From an uncultured Sphingorhabdus sp. (GTDB lineage: Bacteria > Pseudomonadota > Alphaproteobacteria > Sphingomonadales > Sphingomonadaceae): a DNA stretch of 64,000 nucleotides. Made by a program: the position numbers and the translations under genes. The notes beneath the pieces were generated by a model, which was given only the letters and a program-made list of their open reading frames with translations, searched no databases and was not told the origin of the DNA. Location of the stretch: the NCBI GenBank assembly GCA_937873665.1, contig CALMYW010000519.1, forward strand, positions 1-64,000, read 5' to 3'. Shown here piece by piece: positions 8,668 to 17,834 of the stretch (position 1 is its first letter; every line of letters begins with the position of its first letter).

Positions 8668-9394
8668 AGCCGCCATTTGCACCTTCATGGCCACAGCCAG
8701 CCTGCTGCCCAGTCCAGCATTTGCTGACCAGTATAAGCAGGCCGCCGACAATGCGCGCATCGAATGCGTTGTGTCGAAGCAGGAGCTTAGCCGCATCGCG
8801 CTCGTCGGCGACCAGTTTGCGAGTGTTTCCAAAATCTCGAGCGGCACGCCCTTTAATGATTTTGCGGTCACCAACGAACCGGTGCGCGGCGACATCTACA
8901 TCTCGGTCCCCGAGACTTATGCAGCGGGATCGATCAGCTTCTTTGCGACCACCAAAAAGGGCTTCGTCTACAAATTTGCCTGCAAGGCCGAGATGATCGA
9001 AGCACAGCAGCTGTTCATCAGCAATCCGACGCTCGCCAAAAGCGATGCCGCCAATTGGGAAAATCAGACGCGGCCCGACCAAAGCGCAGTGCGTCTGATC
9101 CAGGCGATGGCGACCGACAAGACCATCGACGGTTTCGAAATCCGCCAGTCGGCGAGCCCTGCGGCCCGCGTCGGCAATCTCGAAATCCAGCTGATCGCTG
9201 AATATCGCGGAGCGTCACTTCTTGGAAAAGTCCTGCGCCTCACCAATCGCGGCAAAAAGCCGCTGCCGCTCGCCGAACGCGATCTCGCGCCCAAGGACAC
9301 ACTCGCGATCAGCATTGGTGAGCCGAGCCTTGCGCCAGGTGCGAGCACTACGGCGCTGATCGTCGGAGCCAACGGAGACTATGATCATGACTGA
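8657..9394 (+). CDS. traK: type IV transfer protein TraK (secretin-like)
   Basis: A 245-residue periplasmic protein with a signal peptide cleaved after SPAFA. TraK is the VirB9-like part of the F-type outer-membrane core complex with TraB and TraV. The C-terminal region (RLTNRGKKPLPLAERDLAPKD) fits the family's beta-sandwich domain. A GGAGA ribosome binding site lies just before the ATG. It overlaps both neighbours slightly. The identification rests on order, length and overall character more than on a single motif. Confidence 0.85.
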   Translation: MRNKAAICTFMATASLLPSPAFADQYKQAADNARIECVVSKQELSRIALVGDQFASVSKISSGTPFNDFAVTNEPVRGDIYISVPETYAAGSISFFATTKKGFVYKFACKAEMIEAQQLFISNPTLAKSDAANWENQTRPDQSAVRLIQAMATDKTIDGFEIRQSASPAARVGNLEIQLIAEYRGASLLGKVLRLTNRGKKPLPLAERDLAPKDTLAISIGEPSLAPGASTTALIVGANGDYDHD

Positions 9395-10709
9395 AACTGG
9401 CACCGCAACACCAAATGCCGACAAGCCGCCTTTGTCGCTGGCGACGCTCAATGCCCGGACGGCCAAACGCCAGCAATTGCTTCTGGCAAGCGTCGGAGCC
9501 CTTCTGCTTGCTGGTGGAAGCTGGTTCATCTTGGGATCGGATGATGAAGCTGCCGACAGCAACACGGCCTCCGCGCAGGAAATCGACACGACCGGGCTGG
9601 TCAATCGCAACCTCTCACAAAAGGAATTTGTCGCAAGCTATGGCAATCGCCTTGATGCGATTGCGCGCGAGCAAAAGGCACTCAAAGAAGCGGCGCTCCC
9701 CCGTGCTGATATTGAAGCGCAGATGGCAGCGTTGCAGGCCGAGAACCAGGCAATGCGCATCGACGGACAAGCAGCGATCGATGCGGTGTCGGCCGAAAAT
9801 GCGCAATTGAAAGGCCAACTCGCCGCACAAGCGGCAGCGCCCCCTCCCCCGCCGGTCCCTGCTTACGGACCGCAGGCAGGTGGATATGATGCCCGCGGGC
9901 GCGGTGGCAGTGGCACGGGTGCTGGCGGCCAATCCTTGGCCGGACCCGATGCTGGCATGTTGCCGCCGGGCGAGGTCAAGCTTTTGAGCTTCGGCAGTGA
10001 CAAGGCAGCAGGCGGTCCCAAAGCCGCGCGGCCCGATCTGCCTCCACTTCTTGTTGAAGATTCCCCCGATTATCTGCCGCCCAACAGCTATGCGCCTGCA
10101 ACCGTCATTGTCGGTGTCGATGCATCGGCGGGTGTCTCGAGCCAGACCGATCCGTTACCCGTGGTCTTGCGGATTACAGGGCCTGCCCGCTCGGTCATGC
10201 AGAACGGCCGGGTGCTGACAACAAGGCTCACCGGTTGTGTGGTCAATGGTTCAGCGCGCGGCGATCTCTCGTCCGAGAAGGTCTATGTCAAACTTGCAAA
10301 GATGACCTGCGATCAGCCTGGAGGCCGGGTCGCAGTCTCAGAGGTCAAGGGCTTTATCAGCTTTGCCGGTAAATCGGGTGTGCGCGGCCGTGTTGTCAGC
10401 CGCGAAGGCAGTCTTGTGAGCCAGGCGCTTTTGGCCGGGATCATTGGCGGGTTCGGGCGCGGCTTTTCGGCCAATGCCAACAGCATCTTCACGGGCACCA
10501 CCACCGACAGCGATGGCAACCGCACAAAGCTGTCCGCCGGCGACATATTGGGCGGCGGGCTTGGCCAGGGTGCGGGCGATGCCGCCGATACGGTGAGCAA
10601 ATATCTCATCGAGCGCGCCGAACAATATCAACCCGTCGTCGAAATGCCCACCGGCATCACCGTCGACATCGTCTTTCTCGACGGCGTTTATGTGAGGAAC
10701 AGCCAATGA
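9387..10709 (+). CDS. traB: type IV transfer protein TraB (VirB10-like)
   Basis: A 440-residue protein. After a short cytoplasmic tail there is one membrane helix (LLLASVGALLLAGGSWFILG), a coiled-coil segment (about residues 75-150, MAALQAENQAMRIDGQ), a proline-rich stretch (APPPPPVPAYGP) that spans the periplasm, and the C-terminal beta-barrel domain with its insert (SRALT-like region and GGFGRGFSANAN). This is the TraB/VirB10 plan, which links the inner membrane to the outer-membrane pore. The ATG at 9387 has GGAG nine bases upstream and is preferred to the ATG at 9381. Confidence 0.92.
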   Translation: MTETGTATPNADKPPLSLATLNARTAKRQQLLLASVGALLLAGGSWFILGSDDEAADSNTASAQEIDTTGLVNRNLSQKEFVASYGNRLDAIAREQKALKEAALPRADIEAQMAALQAENQAMRIDGQAAIDAVSAENAQLKGQLAAQAAAPPPPPVPAYGPQAGGYDARGRGGSGTGAGGQSLAGPDAGMLPPGEVKLLSFGSDKAAGGPKAARPDLPPLLVEDSPDYLPPNSYAPATVIVGVDASAGVSSQTDPLPVVLRITGPARSVMQNGRVLTTRLTGCVVNGSARGDLSSEKVYVKLAKMTCDQPGGRVAVSEVKGFISFAGKSGVRGRVVSREGSLVSQALLAGIIGGFGRGFSANANSIFTGTTTDSDGNRTKLSAGDILGGGLGQGAGDAADTVSKYLIERAEQYQPVVEMPTGITVDIVFLDGVYVRNSQ

Positions 10710-11569
10710 GCCAACCAACCAAAACATCCCGCTTCTGGCTGAAGGCAGGCGGGCTCGGTCTTGCGCTTGTCGCGCTGTCCGCCGCCACGGGCTGGAGTGT
10801 CGCACACTATGGCAGTGCTGCAATCACCGCGCCCGATATCGCCAAGGTACGCGAGGCATTGAAGCTGCGGCTTCCCAAGACACCGATTGACGCGATTGAT
10901 TGCAAAGGCCTAGCAGGGCTGTGCGAAGTCGCCTCCAAAACCACGCTATTCTATGTCGATACCAAGGCCAAATATCTGGTGATCGGCCGCGTCTACGACA
11001 TGGAAGCGCGCCAGGATCTGACCGCCGCGCGGCTGCTTGCGCTCAATCCCGACCTGCTGGCGGCAGGGGCTGCGCGCCGCACCGATGGCGAAAATGCTGG
11101 CCTGCCCCAACAGCCCACGGTGCCCAAGAAGGTACCGCTTACCGGGCTCGATCCCAAAGGTGCGATACATTGGGGGCCTGCAAACGGGCCCAAGGCAATC
11201 GTCTTTTCGGATTTCAACTGCAGCTATTGCAAGAAGCTCGAAAGCGAGCTCATCGCAATCGGCGCGCGTGTTGAAGAGCGCCCGATCTCGATCCTAGCCA
11301 AAGAAAGCCGTAGAATCGCAGAAGCTGTGATCTGTGCTGACAATCCGGCAGCAGCGCTGCGCAAAGCCTATGCCGGTGAAACGCTCGGTCCTTCCAAAGC
11401 CTGCGACACCAAAGGGCTCGATACCAATGAAGGCTTTGCCAAGGCGCATGGCTTTGGCGGCACACCGGTGATCGTACGGCCTTCCGATGGCGCAGTGCTC
11501 GAAGGCTACCGCGCGGGACCCGAACTCAAAGCCTTTCTCGCAAACTCACCCACCAAATCCAAAGGATGA
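10706..11569 (+). CDS. DsbC-like thiol:disulfide isomerase of the transfer operon
   Basis: A 287-residue periplasmic protein with an N-terminal membrane anchor (LGLALVALSAATGWSVAHY) and a thioredoxin-fold domain. The active site is CSYC (C172-C175) after VFSDFN, and the cis-proline loop GFGGTPVIV is near the end. F-type systems need disulfide isomerases for cysteine-rich TraN, TraU and TraH, and this is the DsbC-type member. Its ATG overlaps the traB stop (ATGA). A second thioredoxin-like protein (TraF, 20312-21139) is encoded further down the operon. Confidence 0.92.
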   Translation: MSQPTKTSRFWLKAGGLGLALVALSAATGWSVAHYGSAAITAPDIAKVREALKLRLPKTPIDAIDCKGLAGLCEVASKTTLFYVDTKAKYLVIGRVYDMEARQDLTAARLLALNPDLLAAGAARRTDGENAGLPQQPTVPKKVPLTGLDPKGAIHWGPANGPKAIVFSDFNCSYCKKLESELIAIGARVEERPISILAKESRRIAEAVICADNPAAALRKAYAGETLGPSKACDTKGLDTNEGFAKAHGFGGTPVIVRPSDGAVLEGYRAGPELKAFLANSPTKSKG

Positions 11570-11574
11570 TCGCG

Positions 11575-12282
11575 ATGCGTAGCCTTTCTCTTATGCTCCT
11601 TTCTGCCCCGCTTCTCTTTACAACCAGCGGCTGTGCCACCTTTGCGACCAATATCGCAGGCGACTTTGAATGCCGTGCCAAGGGCAAAACCACATCTGCA
11701 GACTGCTTGCCCGCAAGCCGGATCGACGCCGATGCAACCGCGATGCTCGCAAAGGGCGATCCCCGAACGCACCCCACGCCGCGCGCTGGCGTAGCGGGCG
11801 GCGATACCGGACGCAGCCGCGAACGCACGATACGGATCGTCTTTCCAGCCCATGTCGATGACACCGGCATCCTTCACGAGGAATCTGTCGCCTGGGCGAT
11901 CGCGGAACAGCCCGATTGGACCGCACGGCTGCGACGGAAATCGGACAATGGTGCAAGCGGTTTTGTCCGTTCGGTCGCGCGCGCAATGAAGGCAGCGCAG
12001 CAGCGGCCCGAAACAGCGTCGCCGCATACCGAAGATGGCACAGCCGAAACCGCCGATAACCCAATTTCCGATGATCCCTTTGTCATAGCCTCGCCGCTGG
12101 CTCTCCCCTCCACGGCGCGCGAGGCTGTTGCCGGTGCCTCTGCACCGGCGGTCGAGGGGTTCGACATGTCAGCCCCCCTCCCGCATGTTCGGACCCCTCG
12201 ACACCCTGAAACACAAGACGCGCCCGTCTTTCCGAGTGCCGAGGCCATAGACGCCGCCAAGACGCCGAAGGAGCCCGAATAA
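11575..12282 (+). CDS. traV: outer-membrane lipoprotein TraV
   Basis: A lipoprotein of about 235 residues. The signal MRSLSLMLLSAPLLFTTSGC ends in the lipobox TSGC, followed by two further cysteines typical of TraV (DFEC and ADC). TraV (VirB7-like) anchors the TraB/TraK core complex in the outer membrane. The long Pro/Ala-rich C-terminal half (after about residue 140) looks disordered and is poorly conserved, as is usual. AAAGG at 11562-11565 favours the ATG at 11575; an ATG at 11566 overlaps the previous stop and is the alternative. Confidence 0.82.
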   Translation: MRSLSLMLLSAPLLFTTSGCATFATNIAGDFECRAKGKTTSADCLPASRIDADATAMLAKGDPRTHPTPRAGVAGGDTGRSRERTIRIVFPAHVDDTGILHEESVAWAIAEQPDWTARLRRKSDNGASGFVRSVARAMKAAQQRPETASPHTEDGTAETADNPISDDPFVIASPLALPSTAREAVAGASAPAVEGFDMSAPLPHVRTPRHPETQDAPVFPSAEAIDAAKTPKEPE

Positions 12283-14828
12283 TGACAATGGGCTTCACTT
12301 CGCTAAAATCGCGGATTTTGGAAGGTCTTTTGGGTGACGCCGAAGAGGTTGAGCCGCCACGCGGCGGCTTGCTGCTCGAGATGCTATCCGACTGGCTTCC
12401 CTACCGTGTTTTCGATGCGCGCAGCCGGCTCTATCTCAACGCGCGCTCGAAGGGCTTTGTTCTCGGCGTCACCCCGCTGATCGGCGCCGATGAGCGGACC
12501 GCCGAGATATTGGGGCAGTTTTTCTCCGAAGGCCTGCCGCCCGGTGCCTGTCTGCAGATATTGCACCATGCAAGCCCCCGGATCAGCCGCATCATCGCTC
12601 CCTGGTTTGCGCCGCGTTATGCGCAAGGCGGCGTCTATGAAGCGATCGCACGGCACCGCGCCAACCGGATGTATGACCTAGTTTGGAATTCGGGAAGCAA
12701 GGATGCTCCTTTTCATACGCGTCACCATCAGCTGTTCCTGTCCTTGGGCGTTCCTTCGCAGGCGGATGTCAGCAATGAAGAACTGGTCCAGTGCCGCGAC
12801 GGGTTGATGGCGATGCTGCGCTCGTTGAACCGTGGCGTTCATGAAATCGAACCGCAGGCGCTGATCGCGCTTATCGATGATCTGACTTCGCCGACGACAG
12901 CACCACAGGACGATGTCTGCCCCTATAATCCGCTCGATCCGATCTCCTCGCAAGCCTTGCGCCGCGACATCGAGCTTCTGGTCGAGGAAGACAGGATGCT
13001 GCTCAGGACCGAGCGTTTCCGTGCGACCGGTGAGGAGAATGAGGGCGTCCCCGAAATCGGCACGGTCTATCCCGATTGTTTTGATATCCGCCATTATGGG
13101 GTGCGCAACATGCCGCTGCGCTGGGCGCCCTGGGAATGTTCGCGGCTGATTGGGGATCTTTTTACCGACAAGCTCCGTTTCCCCTGCCCGACCGCGACCA
13201 TGCTGTGCCTCATTTACCCTTCGCAGGAAGCAGCGGCGGCCCGGGCGGGGTACAAGTTCATGCGGACGACGAGCCTTGCAGGCACCAAAAGCGCGCGTTT
13301 CTTGCCCAAGATCGCCGAACAGTCTGCCGAATGGCAGCATGTACAGGCCGAGCTGCAGGAAGGCCGCAAGCTCGCCAAGGTGTTTTACGGGGTCACCGCC
13401 TATTCACCGCTCGGCGATGGCGACCGCAACGAACGCGCGATCAAGTCGATCTACAAGGCCGCAGGCTGGGACCTCATCGACGAGCGCTTCCTGCAAATTC
13501 AAGGGTTGCTCGCCGCAATGCCCCTGACGCTCGCCGACGGGCTCGCCAAGGACATGGAAAGGTTGAAACGCATGAAGACCTTGTTGTCGACGACGGCCGC
13601 CAATATCGCACCGATGCAGGGCGAATATCTGGGTGGGCCACTCCCCCATCTGCTGTTCGTCGGACGGCGCGGCCAGCCCTTTTTCTGGTCGCCCTTCGAA
13701 AATGAAGCAGGCAACCATAATGTCGCGATCTGCGGCAAATCGGGTTCGGGCAAGTCGGTGCTCTTGCAGGAAATGTGCGCAGCACTCCGAGGTGCAGGCG
13801 CACAGGTCGTGGTCATCGACGATGGCCGCAGCTTTGAACATTCGGTCAAACTCCAGGGTGGCCGCTTTGTCGAGTTCACGCTTGCCTCGGGCTTCTGTCT
13901 CAACCCCTTTTCGATGATCGATGCCGAGCGTGCCGAACAGAATGAAGATTATCGTCTCGACTGCTTCGGGATGGTCAAGGCCATTATCGGCCAGATGGCG
14001 CGGCACAGCGAGACCTTAAGCGATGCCGAACGCGGCTTTGTCGATTCCGCCGTGATGAAGGTCTGGAGCGAGGAAGGCACCAAGGGTTCGATCGACGGAA
14101 TTGCGAGAGCGCTTGTCGCCACCGCCAATCCGATTGCCGAAAATCTCGCAGTCTCGATTGCGCCTTATATGGCAGGAGGCAGCTATGGCGCCTTCTTTAC
14201 AGGCCAGGCGAGCATCGACTTGGATGCCGACTTCACCGTGTTCGAGATGTCCGACCTTGCCACCCGCGAGGATCTGCGCAGCGTCGTCCTGTCGGCTATC
14301 ATGTTCATGACCAGCCAGGCAATGACGCGGAGCCCGCGCTCGGTGCGGAAATTGCTCCTTATCGACGAAGCCTGGAGCATGCTCAAAGGCGGCTCGATGG
14401 GCGAATTTGTCGAAACCTATGCCCGCACGTGCCGCAAATATGGCGGTTCGCTCGCAACTGCGACGCAATCATTGAACGACTATTACAAATCCGATGGCGC
14501 CACCGCCGCGCTCGAAAATAGCGACTGGATGCTCATCCTGCAGCAAAAGCCCGAGACGATCGCCGATTTCAAACGCGCAAGCCGGCTTGATATGGATGAC
14601 CGTACCGAAACGCTTATTCGGAGTCTCAAACGCTCAGGCGCCGATTACAGCGAGGTTTTCATCAAAGGCCCCGAGGTCGAAAGCATCGGGCGTCTGGTGC
14701 TCGATGATTATTCAGCGACGCTCTTTTCAAGCTCGCCCGACACCTTCGCCAAAATCGATGCTGAATTGGCGCGCGGCATGCAGCTGGCGGACGCGATCGA
14801 GCGCATAGCCTTTCCACAAGCTTTCTAA
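12282..14828 (+). CDS. traC: type IV secretion ATPase TraC
   Basis: An 848-residue VirB4-family ATPase. The N-terminal TraC_F_IV domain occupies about residues 30-260 (ending near RHYGVRNMPLRW). The motor domain has Walker A GKSGSGKS (485-492) and Walker B LLLIDEAW (D695, E696), followed by TCRKYGGSLATATQS. TraC energises pilus assembly at the cytoplasmic face. The length is normal for F-type TraC. The ATG overlaps the traV TAA by one base, with AAGGAG nine bases upstream. Confidence 0.95.
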   Translation: MTMGFTSLKSRILEGLLGDAEEVEPPRGGLLLEMLSDWLPYRVFDARSRLYLNARSKGFVLGVTPLIGADERTAEILGQFFSEGLPPGACLQILHHASPRISRIIAPWFAPRYAQGGVYEAIARHRANRMYDLVWNSGSKDAPFHTRHHQLFLSLGVPSQADVSNEELVQCRDGLMAMLRSLNRGVHEIEPQALIALIDDLTSPTTAPQDDVCPYNPLDPISSQALRRDIELLVEEDRMLLRTERFRATGEENEGVPEIGTVYPDCFDIRHYGVRNMPLRWAPWECSRLIGDLFTDKLRFPCPTATMLCLIYPSQEAAAARAGYKFMRTTSLAGTKSARFLPKIAEQSAEWQHVQAELQEGRKLAKVFYGVTAYSPLGDGDRNERAIKSIYKAAGWDLIDERFLQIQGLLAAMPLTLADGLAKDMERLKRMKTLLSTTAANIAPMQGEYLGGPLPHLLFVGRRGQPFFWSPFENEAGNHNVAICGKSGSGKSVLLQEMCAALRGAGAQVVVIDDGRSFEHSVKLQGGRFVEFTLASGFCLNPFSMIDAERAEQNEDYRLDCFGMVKAIIGQMARHSETLSDAERGFVDSAVMKVWSEEGTKGSIDGIARALVATANPIAENLAVSIAPYMAGGSYGAFFTGQASIDLDADFTVFEMSDLATREDLRSVVLSAIMFMTSQAMTRSPRSVRKLLLIDEAWSMLKGGSMGEFVETYARTCRKYGGSLATATQSLNDYYKSDGATAALENSDWMLILQQKPETIADFKRASRLDMDDRTETLIRSLKRSGADYSEVFIKGPEVESIGRLVLDDYSATLFSSSPDTFAKIDAELARGMQLADAIERIAFPQAF

Positions 14829-14854
14829 AAACTAACTTCCAAGGAACTGAAAAT

Positions 14855-15244
14855 ATGACTTTTGATTTTACCACGCCGATGGACCGGGCTGCCGATGTAA
14901 GTCAGCAAAACCGGAAAGCGCAAGCCTTCCCCTGGCGGCGCTTCGTGGGCGACGGCTGCTATATCTTTCTGCGCAGCAGCGCCTTTGCGGTCACTACCTT
15001 TCTGATGACATTGGGGCTGCCGCTCTTCTTCTTCCTACTCATTTCCGGCTGGAACATGGATCTGCTGTTCCTCCAGCTCGACAATATCGCGAACCGCTAT
15101 CTAGGCGCCGACAGCGCGCGCCAGCTTGCCTTTTCGGGTGAACTCCAGGGCGGCTTTTTCCTCTTCGTGTTGCTGATCGCGATCTGGCGTACTCCGCGCT
15201 TTGTCGCCGACCTGATGCGCACGCTCGACGAAGGTAAAATGTGA
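14855..15244 (+). CDS. membrane protein of the transfer operon, unknown function
   Basis: A 129-residue protein with two to three predicted membrane segments (TTFLMTLGLPLFFFLLISGW and GGFFLFVLLIAIWRTP). AAGGAA lies before the ATG. It sits between traC and trbI, a place where F-type operons carry small poorly conserved genes. I do not recognise a named family. Its position and tight spacing suggest a role in transfer, perhaps in the inner-membrane complex, but that is inference. Confidence 0.7.
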   Translation: MTFDFTTPMDRAADVSQQNRKAQAFPWRRFVGDGCYIFLRSSAFAVTTFLMTLGLPLFFFLLISGWNMDLLFLQLDNIANRYLGADSARQLAFSGELQGGFFLFVLLIAIWRTPRFVADLMRTLDEGKM

Positions 15245-15660
15245 TGGAGAACATTTTAGCAACATCTGATCAGCAAGTGCCGCAGCGTCGCTTTGCAGGC
15301 TATTCACTCGCCACCCTCGCCAATTTTGCTGGCATCATGGTGGCAGGCCTATGGGCAAGCTGGGCCACGACCGCACTGGTTGAAGTCAAAGAGCGCGAAG
15401 TCGTGACCGTCGAGCTGGCCGGCATGATGGGCGCCTTTGTCGAAGCTGAAGCGAGAAGCGGCAATCCCCCCGAAATCATGAAAGCGCGGGTCGAGCGCTA
15501 TCTGAAGGCCGTCGAAGCCTCGGTCAATTCATTGAGCGCAGACGGACGTACCGTGCTCGTGGCCGAAGCCGTGATTGCAGGTTCGGCTCCCGATTTCACC
15601 GAAACCGTGCGCAAGGATGTTGCGCGGCGTCTCGAGGGCGAGGCCCATGCGCGTAAATAG
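15244..15660 (+). CDS. trbI: type-F transfer protein TrbI
   Basis: A 138-residue protein with one N-terminal membrane helix (FAGIMVAGLWASWATTALV) followed by the periplasmic sequence REVVTVELAGMMGAFVEAEA, which resembles TrbI of F-type systems. TrbI affects pilus outgrowth and retraction. The ATG at 15244 overlaps the preceding TGA. The 3' end overlaps the peptidase gene by 14 bases, so this part of the operon is very compact. Confidence 0.75.
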   Translation: MENILATSDQQVPQRRFAGYSLATLANFAGIMVAGLWASWATTALVEVKEREVVTVELAGMMGAFVEAEARSGNPPEIMKARVERYLKAVEASVNSLSADGRTVLVAEAVIAGSAPDFTETVRKDVARRLEGEAHARK

Positions 15661-16171
15661 AAACGGCTCTGCTCCCCGCTTGCCCAAAAGGCTGCTCATT
15701 TGGAGCGGTCTGGCTGCGGTTGCGATAAGCCTCTCCAGTCTTGCAGCCTTTGCCCGCGACCATGCATTGATGATCAATATAAGCCCAAGCCTGCCTTATT
15801 GGGCGATCTGGCTTGAGCGTGGGGTGATGCCGGCGCACGGCGAGATCATTGTCTTCGATCCGCCACCGTCCGCGCTTTTGACCGCGCATTTTGGCGACGA
15901 ACCTAAGCCCTTCACCAAAAAGGTCTTGGGCGTCGCTGGCGACCGGGTCACGCGCAAGGGACGCACCTATTTCGTCAACGGACGCGCCGTCGCGACCGCC
16001 AAGCGCACGAGCATGAGAGGCGAGCCACTTGATCTCGGACCAACCGGGCTGATCCCGCATGGCTGCTATTTTGTAGGGACTGACCACAAAGACGGCTTTG
16101 ACAGCCGCTATGCCGCGATTGGCTGGATCTGCCGCCCGCGCGTCCTCGGGGTCGGGAGGCCGATATTGTGA
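15647..16171 (+). CDS. S26-family signal-peptidase-like protease of the transfer operon
   Basis: A 174-residue protein with an N-terminal membrane anchor and the S26 serine motif NISPSLPYW, then the lysine region KKVLGVAGDRVT, a NGR loop, and a terminal GTDHKDGFDSRY box. These are the boxes of TraF/TrhF/LepB-type peptidases, which process pilin precursors in many conjugation systems. The likely target is TraA at the head of the operon. The start ATG lies within the end of trbI, and an upstream in-frame start would overlap trbI far more. Confidence 0.88.
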   Translation: MRVNRNGSAPRLPKRLLIWSGLAAVAISLSSLAAFARDHALMINISPSLPYWAIWLERGVMPAHGEIIVFDPPPSALLTAHFGDEPKPFTKKVLGVAGDRVTRKGRTYFVNGRAVATAKRTSMRGEPLDLGPTGLIPHGCYFVGTDHKDGFDSRYAAIGWICRPRVLGVGRPIL

Positions 16172-16818
16172 AACATGTCTCCGCAGTCTTCATTGCCACG
16201 CTTCTCGCCATGGCATTTGGCGCATCACAGGTGTCGGCAAAAGATTATGGCCAGCAAGGTGCGGTCTTTCCTATTGCCGAGCCCGATCTGCTCGAACAGA
16301 TCCGCTCCAAATTGCAACGCCTCGAAGCGAGCGGTGAAACCGCGCGGTTGAATGCGGATTTGAAGCGCCGAACAATAGCCCGGGTCAACCGGCCCGAGCC
16401 TGTTGCTGGCATAAGCGTTACGCAGACAATGCGGCAATGGCGCTTTGATCCGACCATCCGGGTCGAACAGGACATAAGCGATGACAAAGGACGGCTGATC
16501 ATAAGATCGGGCACACAGGTCAACCCGCTCGACACGGTGGTCTTGCGGCAAAGACTGGTCTTCGTCGACGGCGACGATCCCGCACAGCTTGCCTGGGCAA
16601 CGAGGCGCTACAAAGCGACGGATGCCAAACTCATTCTCGTGCGCGGTGCGCCGCTTGAGCTGATGCGCGCGCGCCAGCGGCGCTTTTATTTCGATCAGGG
16701 CGGAACCCTGGTGAAGCATTTCGGCATCCGCGCGGTCCCGGCGACAGTTGAACAGCAAGGGCGCTTCCTGATCATCAGCGAGGTTCCGCTTCGCAAACGA
16801 GCGGAGGCACAATCATGA
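16168..16818 (+). CDS. traW: type-F transfer protein TraW
   Basis: A 216-residue periplasmic protein with a GTG start overlapping the peptidase stop (GTGA). The signal peptide is cleaved near QVSA. The body carries KDYGQQGAVFPIAEPDLLEQI, a sequence I recognise from TraW, and a C-terminal region (FYFDQGGTLVKHFGIRAVPA) shared with TrbC-like proteins. TraW works with TraU and TrbC in pilus assembly. In F these are adjacent, as they are here. Confidence 0.92.
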   Translation: MKHVSAVFIATLLAMAFGASQVSAKDYGQQGAVFPIAEPDLLEQIRSKLQRLEASGETARLNADLKRRTIARVNRPEPVAGISVTQTMRQWRFDPTIRVEQDISDDKGRLIIRSGTQVNPLDTVVLRQRLVFVDGDDPAQLAWATRRYKATDAKLILVRGAPLELMRARQRRFYFDQGGTLVKHFGIRAVPATVEQQGRFLIISEVPLRKRAEAQS

Positions 16819-17834
16819 ATTTGAAATCAAGGCTTTGCAGCGCATTTGTGGCAATGCTTCTAGCAATTGGTACGAGCGTAACACCTGCCTATGCCGATGC
16901 GGGACCTGGTCGCTGCACGGGCAAATTCGTCAACCCGATCACCGATATCTGCTGGTCGTGCCTCTTTCCGATCTCGGTCGGTGGCCTCAAAATCTGGCCG
17001 TCAAACCGCCCCGATCCCGACAATCCGGATTCGCCCCTATGCCTTTGCGGAATCCGCCCGGGCATCGCCATGGGCTTCTGGGAGCCAGTGCGTTTGGCGG
17101 ATGTCTCGATGAAGCCATGGTGTTTCGTCAATCTGGGCGGATTGAAACTCGATCCCGGGTTCGACATCGGCTTCAAGACGATTGCAGGTCCCTCGGCAGT
17201 CGGGGGTGCCACGCAGTATAACTCGCAGTGGCATATCCACTGGTATGCCTATCCGCTGATCTACTGGATGGAACTGGTCGCAGACTTTCTCTGTCTAGAA
17301 GCGGCTTCGGTCGACATTCTCTACATCAGCGAGATCGACCCGCTCTGGCAGGATTCCGAACTGACCGCGATCATCAACCCCGAAGCGGTGCTGTTTGCAA
17401 ATCCGCTGGCGCTCGCCGCCTGTGCCGCCGATTGTGTGCTGGCAACGCGCAAGCTCCCCTCGGACAAGCTCTTCTGGTGCGCGGGCTGTCAGGGATCGAT
17501 GTATCCGATGAACGGCAATGTCTCGGCTACCATCGGCCATGTCCAGGCTTCAAGGCTCGCTTTGTCGCGCTTTGCCTACAAGCTCCACCGCCAGCTCGTC
17601 TCCTGGGGGACGATGGGTTCCAAAGGCCTGTGCGGCAAATATCTGATGCCGGTGATGAGGAAGCAACAATATCGCTTCCAGCCCACCAACCCCAACCCGC
17701 TCACCAAGGGCCGCTATGCCTGTGCGCCGATCGGGGCGTCGACCACCTTCAATTCGGCAGGCCAGGTCTATCCCGCAATCGGCGAGGATATGGGCTATCT
17801 GGTCTGGCGCAAACGGAATTGCTGCGCTTTATGA
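16815..17834 (+). CDS. traU: type-F mating protein TraU
   Basis: A 339-residue exported protein with a signal peptide ending near PAYADA and many cysteines in the family pattern (RCTGKFVNPITDICWSCLFP, LCLCGIRPG, WCAGCQGSMYPMNG). TraU is a periplasmic protein needed for DNA transfer more than for pilus formation, and its disulfides explain the operon's DsbC- and TraF-type oxidoreductases. GGAGG precedes the ATG by seven bases. The stop overlaps the start of trbC by four bases. Confidence 0.95.
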   Translation: MNLKSRLCSAFVAMLLAIGTSVTPAYADAGPGRCTGKFVNPITDICWSCLFPISVGGLKIWPSNRPDPDNPDSPLCLCGIRPGIAMGFWEPVRLADVSMKPWCFVNLGGLKLDPGFDIGFKTIAGPSAVGGATQYNSQWHIHWYAYPLIYWMELVADFLCLEAASVDILYISEIDPLWQDSELTAIINPEAVLFANPLALAACAADCVLATRKLPSDKLFWCAGCQGSMYPMNGNVSATIGHVQASRLALSRFAYKLHRQLVSWGTMGSKGLCGKYLMPVMRKQQYRFQPTNPNPLTKGRYACAPIGASTTFNSAGQVYPAIGEDMGYLVWRKRNCCAL